Assembly (NCBI GenBank): GCA_023935145.1
Contig: CM043699.1
Span: forward strand, 74,357,138-74,421,137
Origin: Bretschneidera sinensis
Lineage: Eukaryota; Streptophyta; Magnoliopsida; Brassicales; Akaniaceae
Length of the DNA stretch: 64,000 nt
Reading direction: 5' to 3'
Below, piece after piece: positions 35,511-46,908 of this stretch (within the stretch, counting starts at the first letter, position 1; each line of letters starts with the position of its first letter). Made by a program: the position numbers and the translations under genes. A model generated the notes under the pieces. It ran no database searches, was not told the DNA's origin, and worked only from the letters and a program-made list of their open reading frames with translations.

Positions 35511-35556
35511 CTGGCTGAAGACGTTAAACTTAGCGCTCATGGGAGGCACCCCACAG
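35511..35556 (+). promoter_or_regulatory. 46-bp conserved block, array 2 unit A
   Basis: CTGGCTGAAGACGTTAAACT, TAGCGCTCATGGGAGGCACC, CCACAG, beginning nine bases after the stop codon. It is near-identical to the blocks of array 1 although the gags are unrelated at sequence level. Confidence 0.75.
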
Positions 35557-36789
35557 CTTATCTTTTCTTTTGTTTATTTATTATTTCGCATTTTTATGTT
35601 TAATGTTTGTTTCCAGTATTTTTTGTTTTCCAGTTTTTGTTTTTCAGGGACAAAGCGTACTTCAGTTCAAGTTTGGGGGTATGCTATGAGCCATACCAGT
35701 CCAGATAGTTCTCCATATCTCATGTCAGCTCTTTCCATATTAGTCACACATTGGGGTCAATGTGTAATTTAAGTTTGGGGGTATGGGAGACACATCACAC
35801 ACTTTGTCCTAATTTGTTGTCTTTTCGTCATAGAGATAAATGCATGCTTATGTTATCGTGAAATTTTGGTTGATCTAAACATTTTCTGTGATGTGATGTC
35901 ATTGGTGAGCTTAACATTTTGAACACATGATCTGGTGATAAATTTTTAAAATTTAGTTACTTACTTTAGGCATTTTGAGAATTCACATGTTTGATCTAAT
36001 CTAACACGAGCACATTAGCACAAATTATGTGAGGTATGACACGTGATTTTAATGTGTATTTTTCCTTATCTTAACTGTAACTGGATGACTTGTTGGATGA
36101 ACTCTTGGGCATAGGAAAATATAAAAAAAAAAAAATTATTATCAATAAACTTTTCGCTGAGTAACTGGACCTCTTGCCTCAGTAAGCAGTGAGTGTTCAC
36201 GTCAAAAGGTGAAATTTTGCTTGGTAATATTAAGGTCGGTTTAATTTCGTAGCTTTTTTGACTCGAGTTAGTAAGTCCTTAGGGGTGTCTTTACACCTAA
36301 TGCCCTAAAACCATCTGGTTTGGGAGTCATTGACTTAACACTCGCTACATGGGTCAATTAGAAAGCTCAAGGGAACTAAGCATAGCCGTGCCTTAATAAT
36401 AATAAAATAAAAAAAAAGAGTGAATAAAATAAAAACTATGCCTTTTCGTTCATTTTTGATGCGAAATTCGGTGAATCTTGAGACATGGAGACCTTACACA
36501 TTAGAGTTACTTGGAAGCTTCATTTTTATATGCTAATTCACCTTACACTGATTCAAGCTTGTGATGCCTTATCCTGCCTTTTGTAAGTAATTAGATTTTA
36601 ACATTTCTATTCATTGCGAAGATGGGTTTACCTTTTTAAGCTTGCTTATGAATGAATATCATGGTGATGTGTGCTCCTTAAATTTTTGGATACCATGAGT
36701 GATGACTTTATCTTTATGTTCTTTGTTTTTCATTGAGTCTTTTATTTTGTTTTGCTAAGGGACTAGCAAATTGTAAGTTTGGGGGTATT
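35557..36789 (+). other. Array 2 unit A: 3' non-coding region and polypurine tract
   Basis: Three copies of AGTTTGGGGGTAT lie at 35670, 35772 and 36776. The last is the polypurine tract just before the LTR. An (A)13 tract is near 36122. No coding signal. Confidence 0.75.
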
Positions 36790-38115
36790 TGATGAGTGCC
36801 AAATATTGCATATTTTGGCCCTTTAATTTACATTTGTTAGCTTAGTAATTTGTTACTTTGAGTTGTTTTCATTGTTTTTCAGGTTTACAAGCACTGGGAA
36901 AAGAGTTTCACTAAAATTGCCAAAATCGCCTTACAGATCAGTCATTTTTGTGGATTTTATTGTATTGATTCCGGAAGAACCAGGAGATGAGCCATATATG
37001 GTTGGAAAGATCCGGAAGTCTATTTTCTGAGGGATTTTACGGCTTGCAAAAACGATTTTTCTAGAGAAAGTTATGGCCATTTTAGTAAACAAGGTTCAAG
37101 CTGAAGAAGTCTAGTGCGCTCGATCGCACCAGACTTGCGATCGATCGCAAATGCGCTCTTGCACATCCCACATCGGTTAAAAATGCTATGTAGTGAGCCA
37201 ATGTGCGCTCGAGCGCACCAGAGTGCGATCGATCGCACTCGGGCAGTATCCCACATCGATTTTGAAACCCATTGTGCTCCGGGACTCCCCCTATATAAAC
37301 ACCATCTGACCTCATCATTCAGTGTACAATTCCTAAGCCACTTTGGTGTTTACCGGTGGACTTCCGCCAGCATTCTGGTGGATCTCGAAGGCATTGCTAC
37401 CACGAGGGGAAGCGCCGCCCGGCAGCGAGTGGAATTTCTCCCATGTAAAGTTGTTTATTTATTTCTTTATATTCAGTTGTTTTTAGTTTAAATGTTTAGC
37501 ACTTGTTATTATAGTTTTATAGTTATGAGTGGCTAGACTCTTCAGCTAAGGTTGAAGATGAAGCCCCGCCGTTGTTTGGCGTAGTAGTTCAGATTTGCTT
37601 GTACAAATCTGACAATTTTTAGTATAAATGTTCTGTCAATTATTTGAGTTAATCTTATAATTGATTGAGTTTAAATTGTCTGTTGGATTTTCTTTGTGTT
37701 TCATCTGATGGATACATTGAATGCTTTTCGATTAAATTGGATTCCCTTTGTGATTTGTTGAGAGCGGATACATCGGGTGCTTTTGGTTTAGTTGGGATAT
37801 TCTTTGTTTTTTGTCTTATAGTTGGATTCATTGAATGTTTTGATAGGCTATATTTTTAGAACATGTATGCTTAACTTCGGTGGGGTGAATTCGGAAACCT
37901 TAGTGCCCTTTTTTATTAGTTTTTTTAATCAACTTAGTTTAGTTTTAATTTATTTTGTAATATCATCTGAAATTCGGAACTAGGTTAAGATAGAGTTAGT
38001 TTAGATTAAAAATTATATTTTCACAACGCAATTCCCTGTGGATTCGACCTCGCACTTGCACAACGCTATACTGCAAACGACTCGTGCGCTTGCGAGTAAA
38101 TTAAAACTCACAACA
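36790..38115 (+). repeat. Array 2 LTR B (shared by both units)
   Basis: 1326 bp, same ends as LTR A. It differs from LTR A at two positions (T at 36960, G at 37103) and from LTR C at two. Upstream elements at 37165-37175 and 37248-37258, TATATAA at 37292. Serves as 3' LTR of unit A and 5' LTR of unit B. Confidence 0.93.
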
Positions 38116-38121
38116 AGTTTT

Positions 38122-38139
38122 TGGCGCCGTTGCCGGGGA
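38122..38139 (+). other. Primer-binding site, tRNA-Asp (unit B)
   Basis: Same 18-nt match as in unit A, six bases after LTR B. Confidence 0.9.
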
Positions 38140-38230
38140 GTTGTTTGGTTTGTGAAAATTTTTGGTCTAAAATGATTTTATTTTTCTACTAGTTAGTTAT
38201 CTTTTTATTAAAAAAAAAAAAAAAAAAATC

Positions 38231-39952
38231 ATGTGGATCAATCCAGCGCCGGTTTCACAGTCTTTAGAGGACGCCCTCAAGAATTTCATTAAAATGATCG
38301 GCCCGTCCCTCAATGCTGCCAACACTTTCAATGTTGAAAGCTGTTCCATCTGTGCTAGTCCCATGCATCTAGCACAGAATTGCCCATCAATGCCGGCTTG
38401 TGCCGAGTATCCTATGGAACAAATGAATGCTTTCAATGACTGTTGTTGGCAATCAAATGGATCTTGCTCCGAAACATACAATCCAAGGTGGTGGGACCAC
38501 TCTAATTTTTCATGGGAGCAGAACCAACCAATGAATCAGGGAGGAGCCCCTTACCATGCTCACAATCAATACACTCCCGAATTTCCTCCACCAATTCCAA
38601 ATTATGGTCACTCAGCTTATCCAGCACCATCACCCGCTCACCAAGCTCCCATTCAAGCGCCAGTGTCGGTTTCACAGTCATTGGAGGACGCTCTCAATGA
38701 CTTCATGAAAGCGACTAGCCAATCTATGAGTGAAGTGATGAGTGCAACAATAGAAAACACCCAAGCGATTGCCACACTAGAGAGTCAAATTGATCAGATC
38801 GCAAGTTACGTGGGTGAACGCGAGGAAGGAGAGTTCCCCAGTCAATCTGAGCCTAACCCAAAGGAACAGTTTGCGGTGGGAAATTCTTCAACTCCAATGC
38901 ATTGGCAGGAACAAGTGCAATCAACTGTCCCATACTTGTCTGGGAGACAAGTGGACAATCAAGTGGAAGAGAACCCTGCTATGCACCAAGGGCAAGAGAG
39001 TGGCAACAATGAGAAGAGAGATGCTGAGCCATCTATAGCCACTCGTATTATTAAGGATCTCTCTAGGTCGTTTTTACCTAAAGCGCCTTACCCTGAGAGA
39101 CTACAAGTGCCCAAGAAAGAAGGGAAGTCTGAGGACATTATGGAGGCATGCTTTGCTCAGTTTGAAGAGGATTTGGATTTAGATAAGTTACTTGAGCAAG
39201 CAAATACTATCGTGGAGTCTGCTCCTCGAGAGAGTAGTAGGACAGAGGAGACTATGGATGAATCCCGTATTGAGGATCCCTTGGAGGCATGCTTTGCTCA
39301 CTTTGGAGAGGACTTGGGCTTAGATAAGTTACTTAATGAAGTAAATGTCATTTTGGAGTCTGATCCTAGAGAAAGCAATAAGACGGAGGAGACCGCCGCA
39401 CCTGACACCCCCAAGAAGGAACTTAAGCCTTTACCAGATAATCTTAAGTATAAGTTCCCAGGTCCAGCAGATTCTTTGCCTATAATCATAGCTTTAGATT
39501 TGGATGATGCTCCAGAGGAGAAATTATTGGACGTATTAAGAGAGCATAAGGAAGCTATAGGCTGGACTATTGAGGATGTCAAGGGAATCAACCCCTCATT
39601 GGTAATACACACGATACAGTTAGCGGAGAATGCCAAGCCATCGAGGGAGCCACAAAGAAGGCTCAACCCTGCTATGCAAGAGGTTGTGAGGGCAGAAGAT
39701 ATTAAGCTGTTAGAGGCAGGGATCATTTATCCCATCTCTGATAGCAAGTGGGTGAGCCAGATTCCAATCGTGCCCAAACGTGCTGAATTTACGGTAGTAA
39801 ATAAAGACAACGAGTTGGTTCCAACTCGAGTGCAGTCAAGATGGAGAAAGTGTCTAGACTACCGTAAATTGAATGCTGCCACTAGGCCTGATCATTTTCC
39901 ATTCCCATTTATTGATCAGATGGTGGAGAGCTTAGTTGGGCCTGTTTACTAA
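38231..39952 (+). CDS. Array 2 unit B: gag-derived/truncated RT fusion protein, 573 aa
   Basis: Same length and architecture as the unit A protein, with two substitutions noticed near the N-terminus (M3 to I; T23 to I). The zinc knuckle, acidic duplication and RT N-terminal part are identical by eye. The A-tract before the start is a few bases longer. Whether it is translated is unknown. Confidence 0.85.
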   Translation: MWINPAPVSQSLEDALKNFIKMIGPSLNAANTFNVESCSICASPMHLAQNCPSMPACAEYPMEQMNAFNDCCWQSNGSCSETYNPRWWDHSNFSWEQNQPMNQGGAPYHAHNQYTPEFPPPIPNYGHSAYPAPSPAHQAPIQAPVSVSQSLEDALNDFMKATSQSMSEVMSATIENTQAIATLESQIDQIASYVGEREEGEFPSQSEPNPKEQFAVGNSSTPMHWQEQVQSTVPYLSGRQVDNQVEENPAMHQGQESGNNEKRDAEPSIATRIIKDLSRSFLPKAPYPERLQVPKKEGKSEDIMEACFAQFEEDLDLDKLLEQANTIVESAPRESSRTEETMDESRIEDPLEACFAHFGEDLGLDKLLNEVNVILESDPRESNKTEETAAPDTPKKELKPLPDNLKYKFPGPADSLPIIIALDLDDAPEEKLLDVLREHKEAIGWTIEDVKGINPSLVIHTIQLAENAKPSREPQRRLNPAMQEVVRAEDIKLLEAGIIYPISDSKWVSQIPIVPKRAEFTVVNKDNELVPTRVQSRWRKCLDYRKLNAATRPDHFPFPFIDQMVESLVGPVY

Positions 39953-39960
39953 TGTTGGGT

Positions 39961-40006
39961 CTGGCTGAAGACGTTAAACTTAGCGCTCATGGGAGGCACC
40001 CCATAG
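39961..40006 (+). promoter_or_regulatory. 46-bp conserved block, array 2 unit B
   Basis: Identical to the unit A block except CCATAG for CCACAG at the end. Confidence 0.75.
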
Positions 40007-41240
40007 CTTATCTTTTCTTTTGTTTATTTATTATTTCGCATTTTTATGTTTAATGTTTGTTTCCAGTATTTTTTGTTTTCCAGTTTTTGTTTTTCAGGGA
40101 CAAAGCGTACTTCAGTTCAAGTTTGGGGGTATGCTATGAGCCATACCAGTCCAGATAGTTCTCCATATCTCATGTCAGCTCTTTCCATATTAGTCACACA
40201 TTGGGGTCAATGTGTAATTTAAGTTTGGGGGTATGGGAGACACATCACACACTTTGTCCTAATTTGTTGTCTTTTCGTCATAGAGATAAATGCATGCTTA
40301 TGTTATCGTGAAATTTTGGTTGATCTAAACATTTTCTGTGATGTGATGTCATTGGTGAGCTTAACATTTTGAACACATGATCTGGCGATAAATTTTTAAA
40401 ATTTAGTTACTTACTTTAGGCATTTTGAGAATTCACATGTTTGATCTAATCTAACACGAGCACATTAGCACAAATTATGTGAGGTATGACACGTGATTTT
40501 AATGTGTATTTTTCCTTATCTTAACTGTAACTGGATGACTTGTTGGATGAACTCTTGGGCATAGGAAAATATAAAAAAAAAAAAAATTATTATCAATAAA
40601 CTTTTCGCTGAGTAACTGGACCTCTTGCCTCAGTAAGCAGTGAGTGTTCACGTCAAAAGGTGAAATTTTGCTTGGTAATATTAAGGTCGGTTTAATTTCG
40701 TAGCCTTTTTGACTCGAGTTAGTAAGTCCTTAGGGGTGTCTTTACACCTAATGCCCTAAAACCATCTGGTTTGGGAGTCATTGACTTAACACTCGCTACA
40801 TGGGTCAATTAGAAAGCTCAAGGGAACTAAGCATAGCCGTGCCTTAATAATAATAAAATAAAAAAAAAGAGTGAATAAAATAAAAACTATGCCTTTTCGT
40901 TCATTTTTGATGCGAAATTCGGTGAATCTTGAGACATGGAGACCTTACACATTAGAGTTACTTGGAAGCTTCATTTTTATATGCTAATTCACCTTACACT
41001 GATTCAAGCTTGTGATGCCTTATCCTGCCTTTTGTAAGTAATTAGATTTTAACATTTCTATTCATTGCGAAGATGGGTTTACCTTTTTAAGCTTGCTTAT
41101 GAATGAATATCATGGTGATGTGTGCTCCTTAAATTTTTGGATACCATGAGTGATGACTTTATCTTTATGTTCTTTGTTTTTCATTGAGTCTTTTATTTTG
41201 TTTTGCTAAGGGACTAGCAAATTGTAAGTTTGGGGGTATT
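40007..41240 (+). other. Array 2 unit B: 3' non-coding region and polypurine tract
   Basis: Nearly identical to unit A's counterpart (scattered single changes, A-tract lengths). It ends with AGTTTGGGGGTATT before LTR C. Confidence 0.75.
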
Positions 41241-42566
41241 TGATGAGTGCCAAATATTGCATATTTTGGCCCTTTAATTTACATTTGTTAGCTTAGTAAT
41301 TTGTTACTTTGAGTTGTTTTCATTGTTTTTCAGGTTTACAAGCACTGGGAAAAGAGTTTCACTAAAATTGCCAAAATCGCCTTACAGATCAGTCATTTTT
41401 GTGGATTTTATTGTATTGATTCCGGAAGAACCAGGAGATGAGCCATATATGGTTGGAAAGATCCGGAAGTCTATTTTCTGAGGGATTTTACGGCTTGCAA
41501 AAACGATTTTTCTAGAGAAAGTTATGGCCATTTTAGTAAACAAGGTTCAAGCTGAAGAAGTCTAGTGCGCTCGATCGCACCAGACTTGCGATCGATCGCA
41601 AATGCGCTCTTGCACATCCCACATCGGTTAAAAATGCTATGTAGTGAGCCAATGTGCGCTCGAGCGCACCAGAGTGCGATCGATCGCACTCGGGCAGTAT
41701 CCCACATCGATTTTGAAACCCATTGTGCTCCGGGACTCCCCCTATATAAACACCATCTGACCTCATCATTCAGTGTACAATTCCTAAGCCACTTTGGTGT
41801 TTACCGGTGGACTTCCGCCAGCATTCTGGTGGATCTCGAAGGCATTGCTACCACGAGGGGAAGCGCCGCCCGGCAGCGAGTGGAATTTCTCCCATGTAAA
41901 GTTGTTTATTTATTTCTTTATATTCAGTTGTTTTTAGTTTAAATGTTTAGCACTTGTTATTATAGTTTTATAGTTATGAGTGGCTAGACTCTTCAGCTAA
42001 GGTTGAAGATGAAGCCCCGCCGTTGTTTGGCGTAGTAGTTCAGATTTGCTTGTACAAATCTGACAATTTTTAGTATAAATGTTCTGTCAATTATTTGAGT
42101 TAATCTTATAATTGATTGAGTTTAAATTGTCTGTTGGATTTTCTTTGTGTTTCATCTGATGGATACATTGAATGCTTTTCGATTAAATTGGATTCCCTTT
42201 GTGATTTGTTGAGAGCGAATACATCGGGTGCTTTTGGTTTAGTTGGGATATTCTTTGTTTTTTGTCTTATAGTTGGATTCATTGAATGTTTTGATAGGCT
42301 ATATTTTTAGAACATGTATGCTTAACTTCGGTGGGGTGAATTCGGAAACCTTAGTGCCCTTTTTTATTAGTTTTTTTAATCAACTTAGTTTAGTTTTAAT
42401 TTATTTTGTAATATCATCTGAAATTCGGAACTAGGTTAAGATAGAGTTAGTTTAGATTAAAAATTATATTTTCACAACGCAATTCCCTGTGGATTCGACC
42501 TCGCACTTGCACAACGCTATACTGCAAACGACTCGTGTGCTTGCGAGTAAATTAAAACTCACAACA
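41241..42566 (+). repeat. Array 2 LTR C
   Basis: 1326 bp, followed by CATA at 42567-42570. Upstream elements at 41616-41626 and 41699-41709, TATATAA at 41743. Two private changes: A at 42218 and T at 42538. Confidence 0.93.
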
Positions 42567-42978
42567 CATACTACATATGCTAAGGTGCTTGTGAATGACA
42601 ATTGTGTGTGTAGTTTTGGCCTAAGAAATAATTAGTGTAGAAATTGAAAATTTAAAATATATAAAGCCGTGCATAGTGGGTTGTTATACGTATATTTGAG
42701 GGATAAGCATGGGAAAAAGGTACCATTTTGAGTGTCGAATTGAGTTACCTCGGAAGTTCGGGTTGTGTTATCGATTAGAGAATGTGGAGAAGTTCGAGAG
42801 TTTGGGAATACTATCGATTTATAGAAATTGCAAGCATATCATTAGGAAGTGAGACCTTATAAGGATAATTATCTTATTGATAAGAGAGCAGATGGAGTAA
42901 CTAGTGTAAATGGGAACGGGAGCAACTTATTGGATAAGTGGATAGAGTAAGAAATAAGGTATAGTAGGAAGTGATTGA
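42567..42978 (+). other. Continuation of the chromovirus-like internal leader
   Basis: Non-coding, similar in base composition to 31779-32341. It starts with the CATA duplication and ends with ATTGA (42974-42978), the target duplication of the copia element. Confidence 0.5.
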
Positions 42979-43652
42979 TGTTGGCATTTGTCATGTTATG
43001 CGCCGTGGCCTCCAGCAAATCAGCAAGTTTCCCCTCTTCTGAGCCTCAGTACGCCCTGTTCTTAGCCTTAGCACGAAGCACACCTGACACCAATTTTTCA
43101 ACACTTTGAGATGGTACATGGGACTTGGTTAAAATGCACAGGATTACTTAGGGTCTTAGAGAGCCATGGGTCTTTGGTTCTTGAGATCTAAGGGTTGAGA
43201 CAACAAGTGAAGATAATCATCTCAACAAGAGAGAATGACATGGTGTATGAGAGTGCAAAGACACAAAACACACAGGAGAGACTCATTCAAGAGAAACTGG
43301 TTATTTAGAGAGAGCAGTATAGATTGGGGATTCAAGGGCTTTGTAATTGGAATTTTCTTAGGGAAAATTCCAGGGAACATTTAGTCCTTATCACTTTCTT
43401 TTTCTCTTCTTTCGTTCTTCAAAAAAAAGAGGGTTCTTGAAGAGGTGTTGTTGTAATTGTAAGAACTCCATTGATTTAGTGCAGAGAGCTCGGAGGAGCT
43501 CACGGGGACGTAGGCACATTGTCGAACCTTGATAACAATTGCTTGTGTTCTTTCTTTGATTGGTCTGATTGCTATTTATTACAAGTCATTCTAAACTTGG
43601 GTGTTTGGAAAGATCACAACCTGAGATTCCGCGAGAAGGTAATTTTCCAACA
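42979..43652 (+). repeat. Copia 5' LTR (674 bp)
   Basis: TGTTGGCATTTG to TTTTCCAACA. Relative to the 3' LTR it lacks about 58 bp after GGGTTGAGA near 43200. That segment holds the TATA box in the 3' LTR. Other indels lie in the first 130 bp. Confidence 0.9.
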
Positions 43653-43653
43653 G

Positions 43654-43665
43654 TGGTATCAGAGC
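43654..43665 (+). other. Copia primer-binding site, initiator tRNA-Met
   Basis: TGGTATCAGAGC directly after the LTR; intact. Confidence 0.9.
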
Positions 43666-43888
43666 TTTGGATAGCGGGTATCAAAGTTGAACAGGGGATA
43701 TTGGAGGAAGACTCCAAGAATCAAAGAAAACTTCTTGGGTGATTCAAGGACGGAGTAGAGATCAAGATCTGATCGTGTTCTTAAGGTTCAAGAACGGTGT
43801 TGAGATCAGGATTTGATCGTGTTCTTAAGATTTAGAAGTTGGAAATCAATTGTGGGTGCTGCATAAATCTTGGGATTTTCTCTGCAAG

Positions 43889-44460
43889 ATGGGTTCAAAC
43901 TTCATCTCATTCAGCTGGACCTCCGTGAGACTTGCTGGAAAATCATCATCTTCTCCAATCACCAAGTCCACCTTTTGTTGCATAAGAATTGCCTTAATTT
44001 TTCGCTTCTAAAGGGCAAAGTCTCCCTTTCTATCAAAGATGGCGTACAACACCATCTTTCTGCACATGTCGGATAGTGTCACAAGGGAGTGTGAAGACTC
44101 AGAAGATCCAGCTGTCATTTGGAAGAAACTAGATGAGTTATTTTTTACCAAAACTCTCCCTAATAAGATATATCTTCTAAAACAAATCTTTGCTTTGGAT
44201 CCTAATAAAGAGTTGCAAGATAATCTTGATGCCAAGATGAGGGAAGCATCAAGTGGAGAAGGGTTATTCATTAGAGGAAGGCTAGTAACTCAGTATGGTA
44301 GCAACATACATGGCTACTACTGGGACAAAGCACAAGGCAGAGGACAAAGCTGTCGGAGAGTGCACTCTAAACCAAGATTTGGAGGAAAGAGATACTAGTA
44401 CTGCCATAAGGAGGGTCATTTCAAGAAAGATTGCAGGAAGATGTTAAGGGATGAGGGAAG
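43889..44460 (+). pseudogene. Copia gag, decayed
   Basis: Likely start MGSNF at 43889. Typical copia capsid text (MAYNTIFLHMSDSVTRECED, then IWKKLDELFFTKTLPNKIYL) is open from 44039. A stretch normally following is shortened. The zinc knuckle near 44395-44435 reads Y*YCHKEGHFKKDC: the first Cys is Tyr and a stop falls inside. It cannot make normal nucleocapsid. Confidence 0.85.
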
Positions 44461-46100
44461 AAGCCATACTAATGATGGAGAGGCTTCAGTTGCCCAGGGA
44501 GAACAGCAAGATGATGATGTTCTTGTTATGTGCTCAAATGTGAACAAGGGGCAAGAAGGCAGCGAGAGATGGATCTTGGATTCTAGGTGCACTTATCATA
44601 TGTGTCCTTACCGGGATTGGTTCAGGAATTTTAAGGAAACCGATGATGGAAAGGTTTTTTCGGGGAATGATACTTCTTACCAAGTGAGGGGCATAGGAGA
44701 CATCCAGTTGAGGATGCTTGATGGAATGATAAGGCTGCTGAGGAACGTGAGATATCTTCCAGATTTGAGAAGAAATTTGATCTCATTGGGGCAGCTAGAT
44801 TCTGTGGGGTACACATACAAAGCAGAGGGAGGAAAGATCAAGGTAACCAAGGGATCTTTGATAGTGATCAAATCAGCAATAAAGGATGGTCTCTGTGAGA
44901 TGATCGGAGACACGGACATCAAGGATCAAGTAGCAAGCTTGATGGCTGAGATGGATAAGGCAGCCCTTTAGCACAATCGCTTGGGACACATGAGCGAAAA
45001 GGGCCTACAAGTTCTCAGCAAGAATGGTCTACTTAATGGTGACAAAGTAGAGAAACTTGATTTCTGCGAGAGTTGCATTCTTGGGAAACAACATCAGGTC
45101 AGCTTCAACACCGGAGTGCACAAGTCTAAGGGCATTTTTGACTACATTCATGCAGATCTTTGGGGTCTAGCAAGAACACCAACACAGGGAGGTAATCTTT
45201 ACTTTTTGTCTTTAACTGATGATTATTCTAGAAAGGTTTGGGTTTATCTGCTTAAAAATAAATCAAATGCTTTGAATAAGTTAGTGGTGTGGAAAAAGCT
45301 GGAGGAAACTCAAACGGGCAAGGTAGTTTAGGTGTTAAAAACCGATAATGGCTTAGAATATTTTAACAAAGAACTTGATTAATTCTGTAAGTTAAATGGG
45401 ATTCTAAGACATAGAACGGTTGTGAAAACCCCTCAACAAAACAGAGTTGCTGAGAGGATGAATAAAACTCTTATGGAAAAGGTTAGGTGCATGATAATAG
45501 GATCCGGATTACCCAAATGTTTTTGGGGGGAAACGGTGTCTACTGCTGCATATTTGGTTAATAGATCACCCTCTAGCGCTATGGACCTAAGACTCCCGAG
45601 GAGATGTGGAGTGGAAAACCCCCTGAGTTGAATAACTTTAGAACTTTTGGGTGTGCTGTGTTTACACATCAAAAAGATGATAAACTTAGCCCAAAGTCTA
45701 GAAAATGTGTGTTTCTAGGATATGGGGAAGGGGCTAAGGAGTATAGGTTGTGGTCCTTAGAGAAAAAAGGATTTAAACTCATAATAAGTAGGGATGTCAT
45801 TTTTAATGAGCATTTATTTCCCTATTTGGAGAAAACTAACCCTGCAGGGGATAGTGAGCAAACCAGTTCGGTATTTGTGGAGCATAGCATCAAGGAAAAT
45901 TCAGTTCAGGTAGAGCAAGAAAGGTAAGAGAGTTCAGACCAGGTAGAGCCCATTGATGAAGGCCAAGCTCAGGACACTCATGAGGAGTCTGAACTAGAAG
46001 GGGATGATGCAGCAAGTCAGAATGACTATCAGCTCCCAAGGTACCGGGAAAGAAGGTTGGTCAGACTACCTTTGAGATATGGTTTTGTGGATGCTATTTA
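44441..46100 (+). pseudogene. Copia protease and integrase, decayed
   Basis: Protease active-site segment WILDSRCTYHMCPYRDWF (DSR where DSG is expected) at about 44570-44625. The integrase zinc finger (HNRLGHM...FCESCILGKQ) starts behind a stop near 44970. Core acids are visible in LYFLSLTDDYSRK, LKTDNGLEYF and QQNRVAERMNK, but stops lie at about 45331 and 45381 and a frameshift near 45600. A downstream part (ELNNFRTFGCAVFTHQKDDK, RKCVFLGYGEGAKEYRLW) is open to 45927. Confidence 0.88.
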
Positions 46101-46189
46101 GCAGCTCCTTAATCAGAAGGAGGGATAAGTGAACCAGAAACTTACATTGATGCCATATGATGTAAGGATTCATCAAGATGGAAGCTAGC

Positions 46190-46890
46190 TATGGAGGAAG
46201 AAATGCATTCTTTGAGGAAGGACAACTCTTGGGAATTAGTTCACATTTTAGGAAAACAGAGAGTTGTGGATTGTAATTGGATTTACAAGATCATAGAAGG
46301 GAACCCTCTAGGGGATGAAGTCCGGTACAAGGCTAGGCTGGTGGTGAAGGGGTTCACGCAAAGAGAAGGCATAGGTTTCACATAAATTTTCTCACCTGGA
46401 CACAAGGTGAAAGAAATGGTGAGTATCCTCATCTATGCTAATAATATGCTATTGGTTGATAACAGCAGGGAGAGGATAGAAAGGTTGAAGTCTCAACTCA
46501 TTTCAGAGTTTGAGAGGAAGGATCTTGGCCTTGCACAAAAGATCCTTGGGATGAGAATAATCCGAGAAAGGGAGAGAAACAAGTTGAAGGTTTCTCAGTC
46601 TTCCTACATAGAAAAGATGGTGTCTATAGAAGATAGTAAATCAGTAAAGATTCCCCTTGCTGGTCATTTCAAGTTCTCCAGCGAGCAATGTCCTAGAACG
46701 GATGAGGAGAAGAAGGAAATTGAAAAGGTCTTTTACTCTAGTGCGGTTGGATCAGTCATGTTCATGATGGTAAGCACTAGACCCGACATTTCTCAGGCAT
46801 TTAGTGTTCTCAGCAAATTTGTGAGTAATCCCGGAAAGGAGCTTTGGCTTGGGATGAAGTGGTTGCTGAGGTGTTTGAAGGCTTAGTTGC
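46190..46890 (+). pseudogene. Copia reverse transcriptase, internal deletion and mutated active site
   Basis: The start (EEEMHSLRKDNSWELVHI, YKARLVVKGFTQREGIGFT) is followed at 46383 by a stop. FSPGHKV is then joined directly to the region just before the active site, so the fingers/palm part between them is lost. The usual YVDD is YANN (LIYANNMLL near 46430). The thumb/connection part (LKSQLISEFERKDLGLAQKI, GSVMFMMVSTRPDISQAFS) is open to 46884. RNase H should follow, with its first part deleted. Confidence 0.88.
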
Positions 46891-46908
46891 AATCGATGGT
46901 AGCACTTT

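Larger units (their letters stand above)
32342..42566 (+). mobile_element. Array 2: three LTRs and two gag/ΔRT internal regions in tandem
   Basis: Order: LTR (32342-33667), internal, LTR (36790-38115), internal, LTR (41241-42566). All three LTRs are 1326 bp; the periods are 4448 and 4451 bp. By eye the LTRs differ at only four positions (32512, 32655, 42218 and 42538, or their equivalents). Flanking CATA on both sides indicates one insertion event. The internal regions are nearly identical. It is non-autonomous: no protease, RNase H or integrase, and RT is cut short. It is distinct in gag and LTR ends from array 1. Confidence 0.92.
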
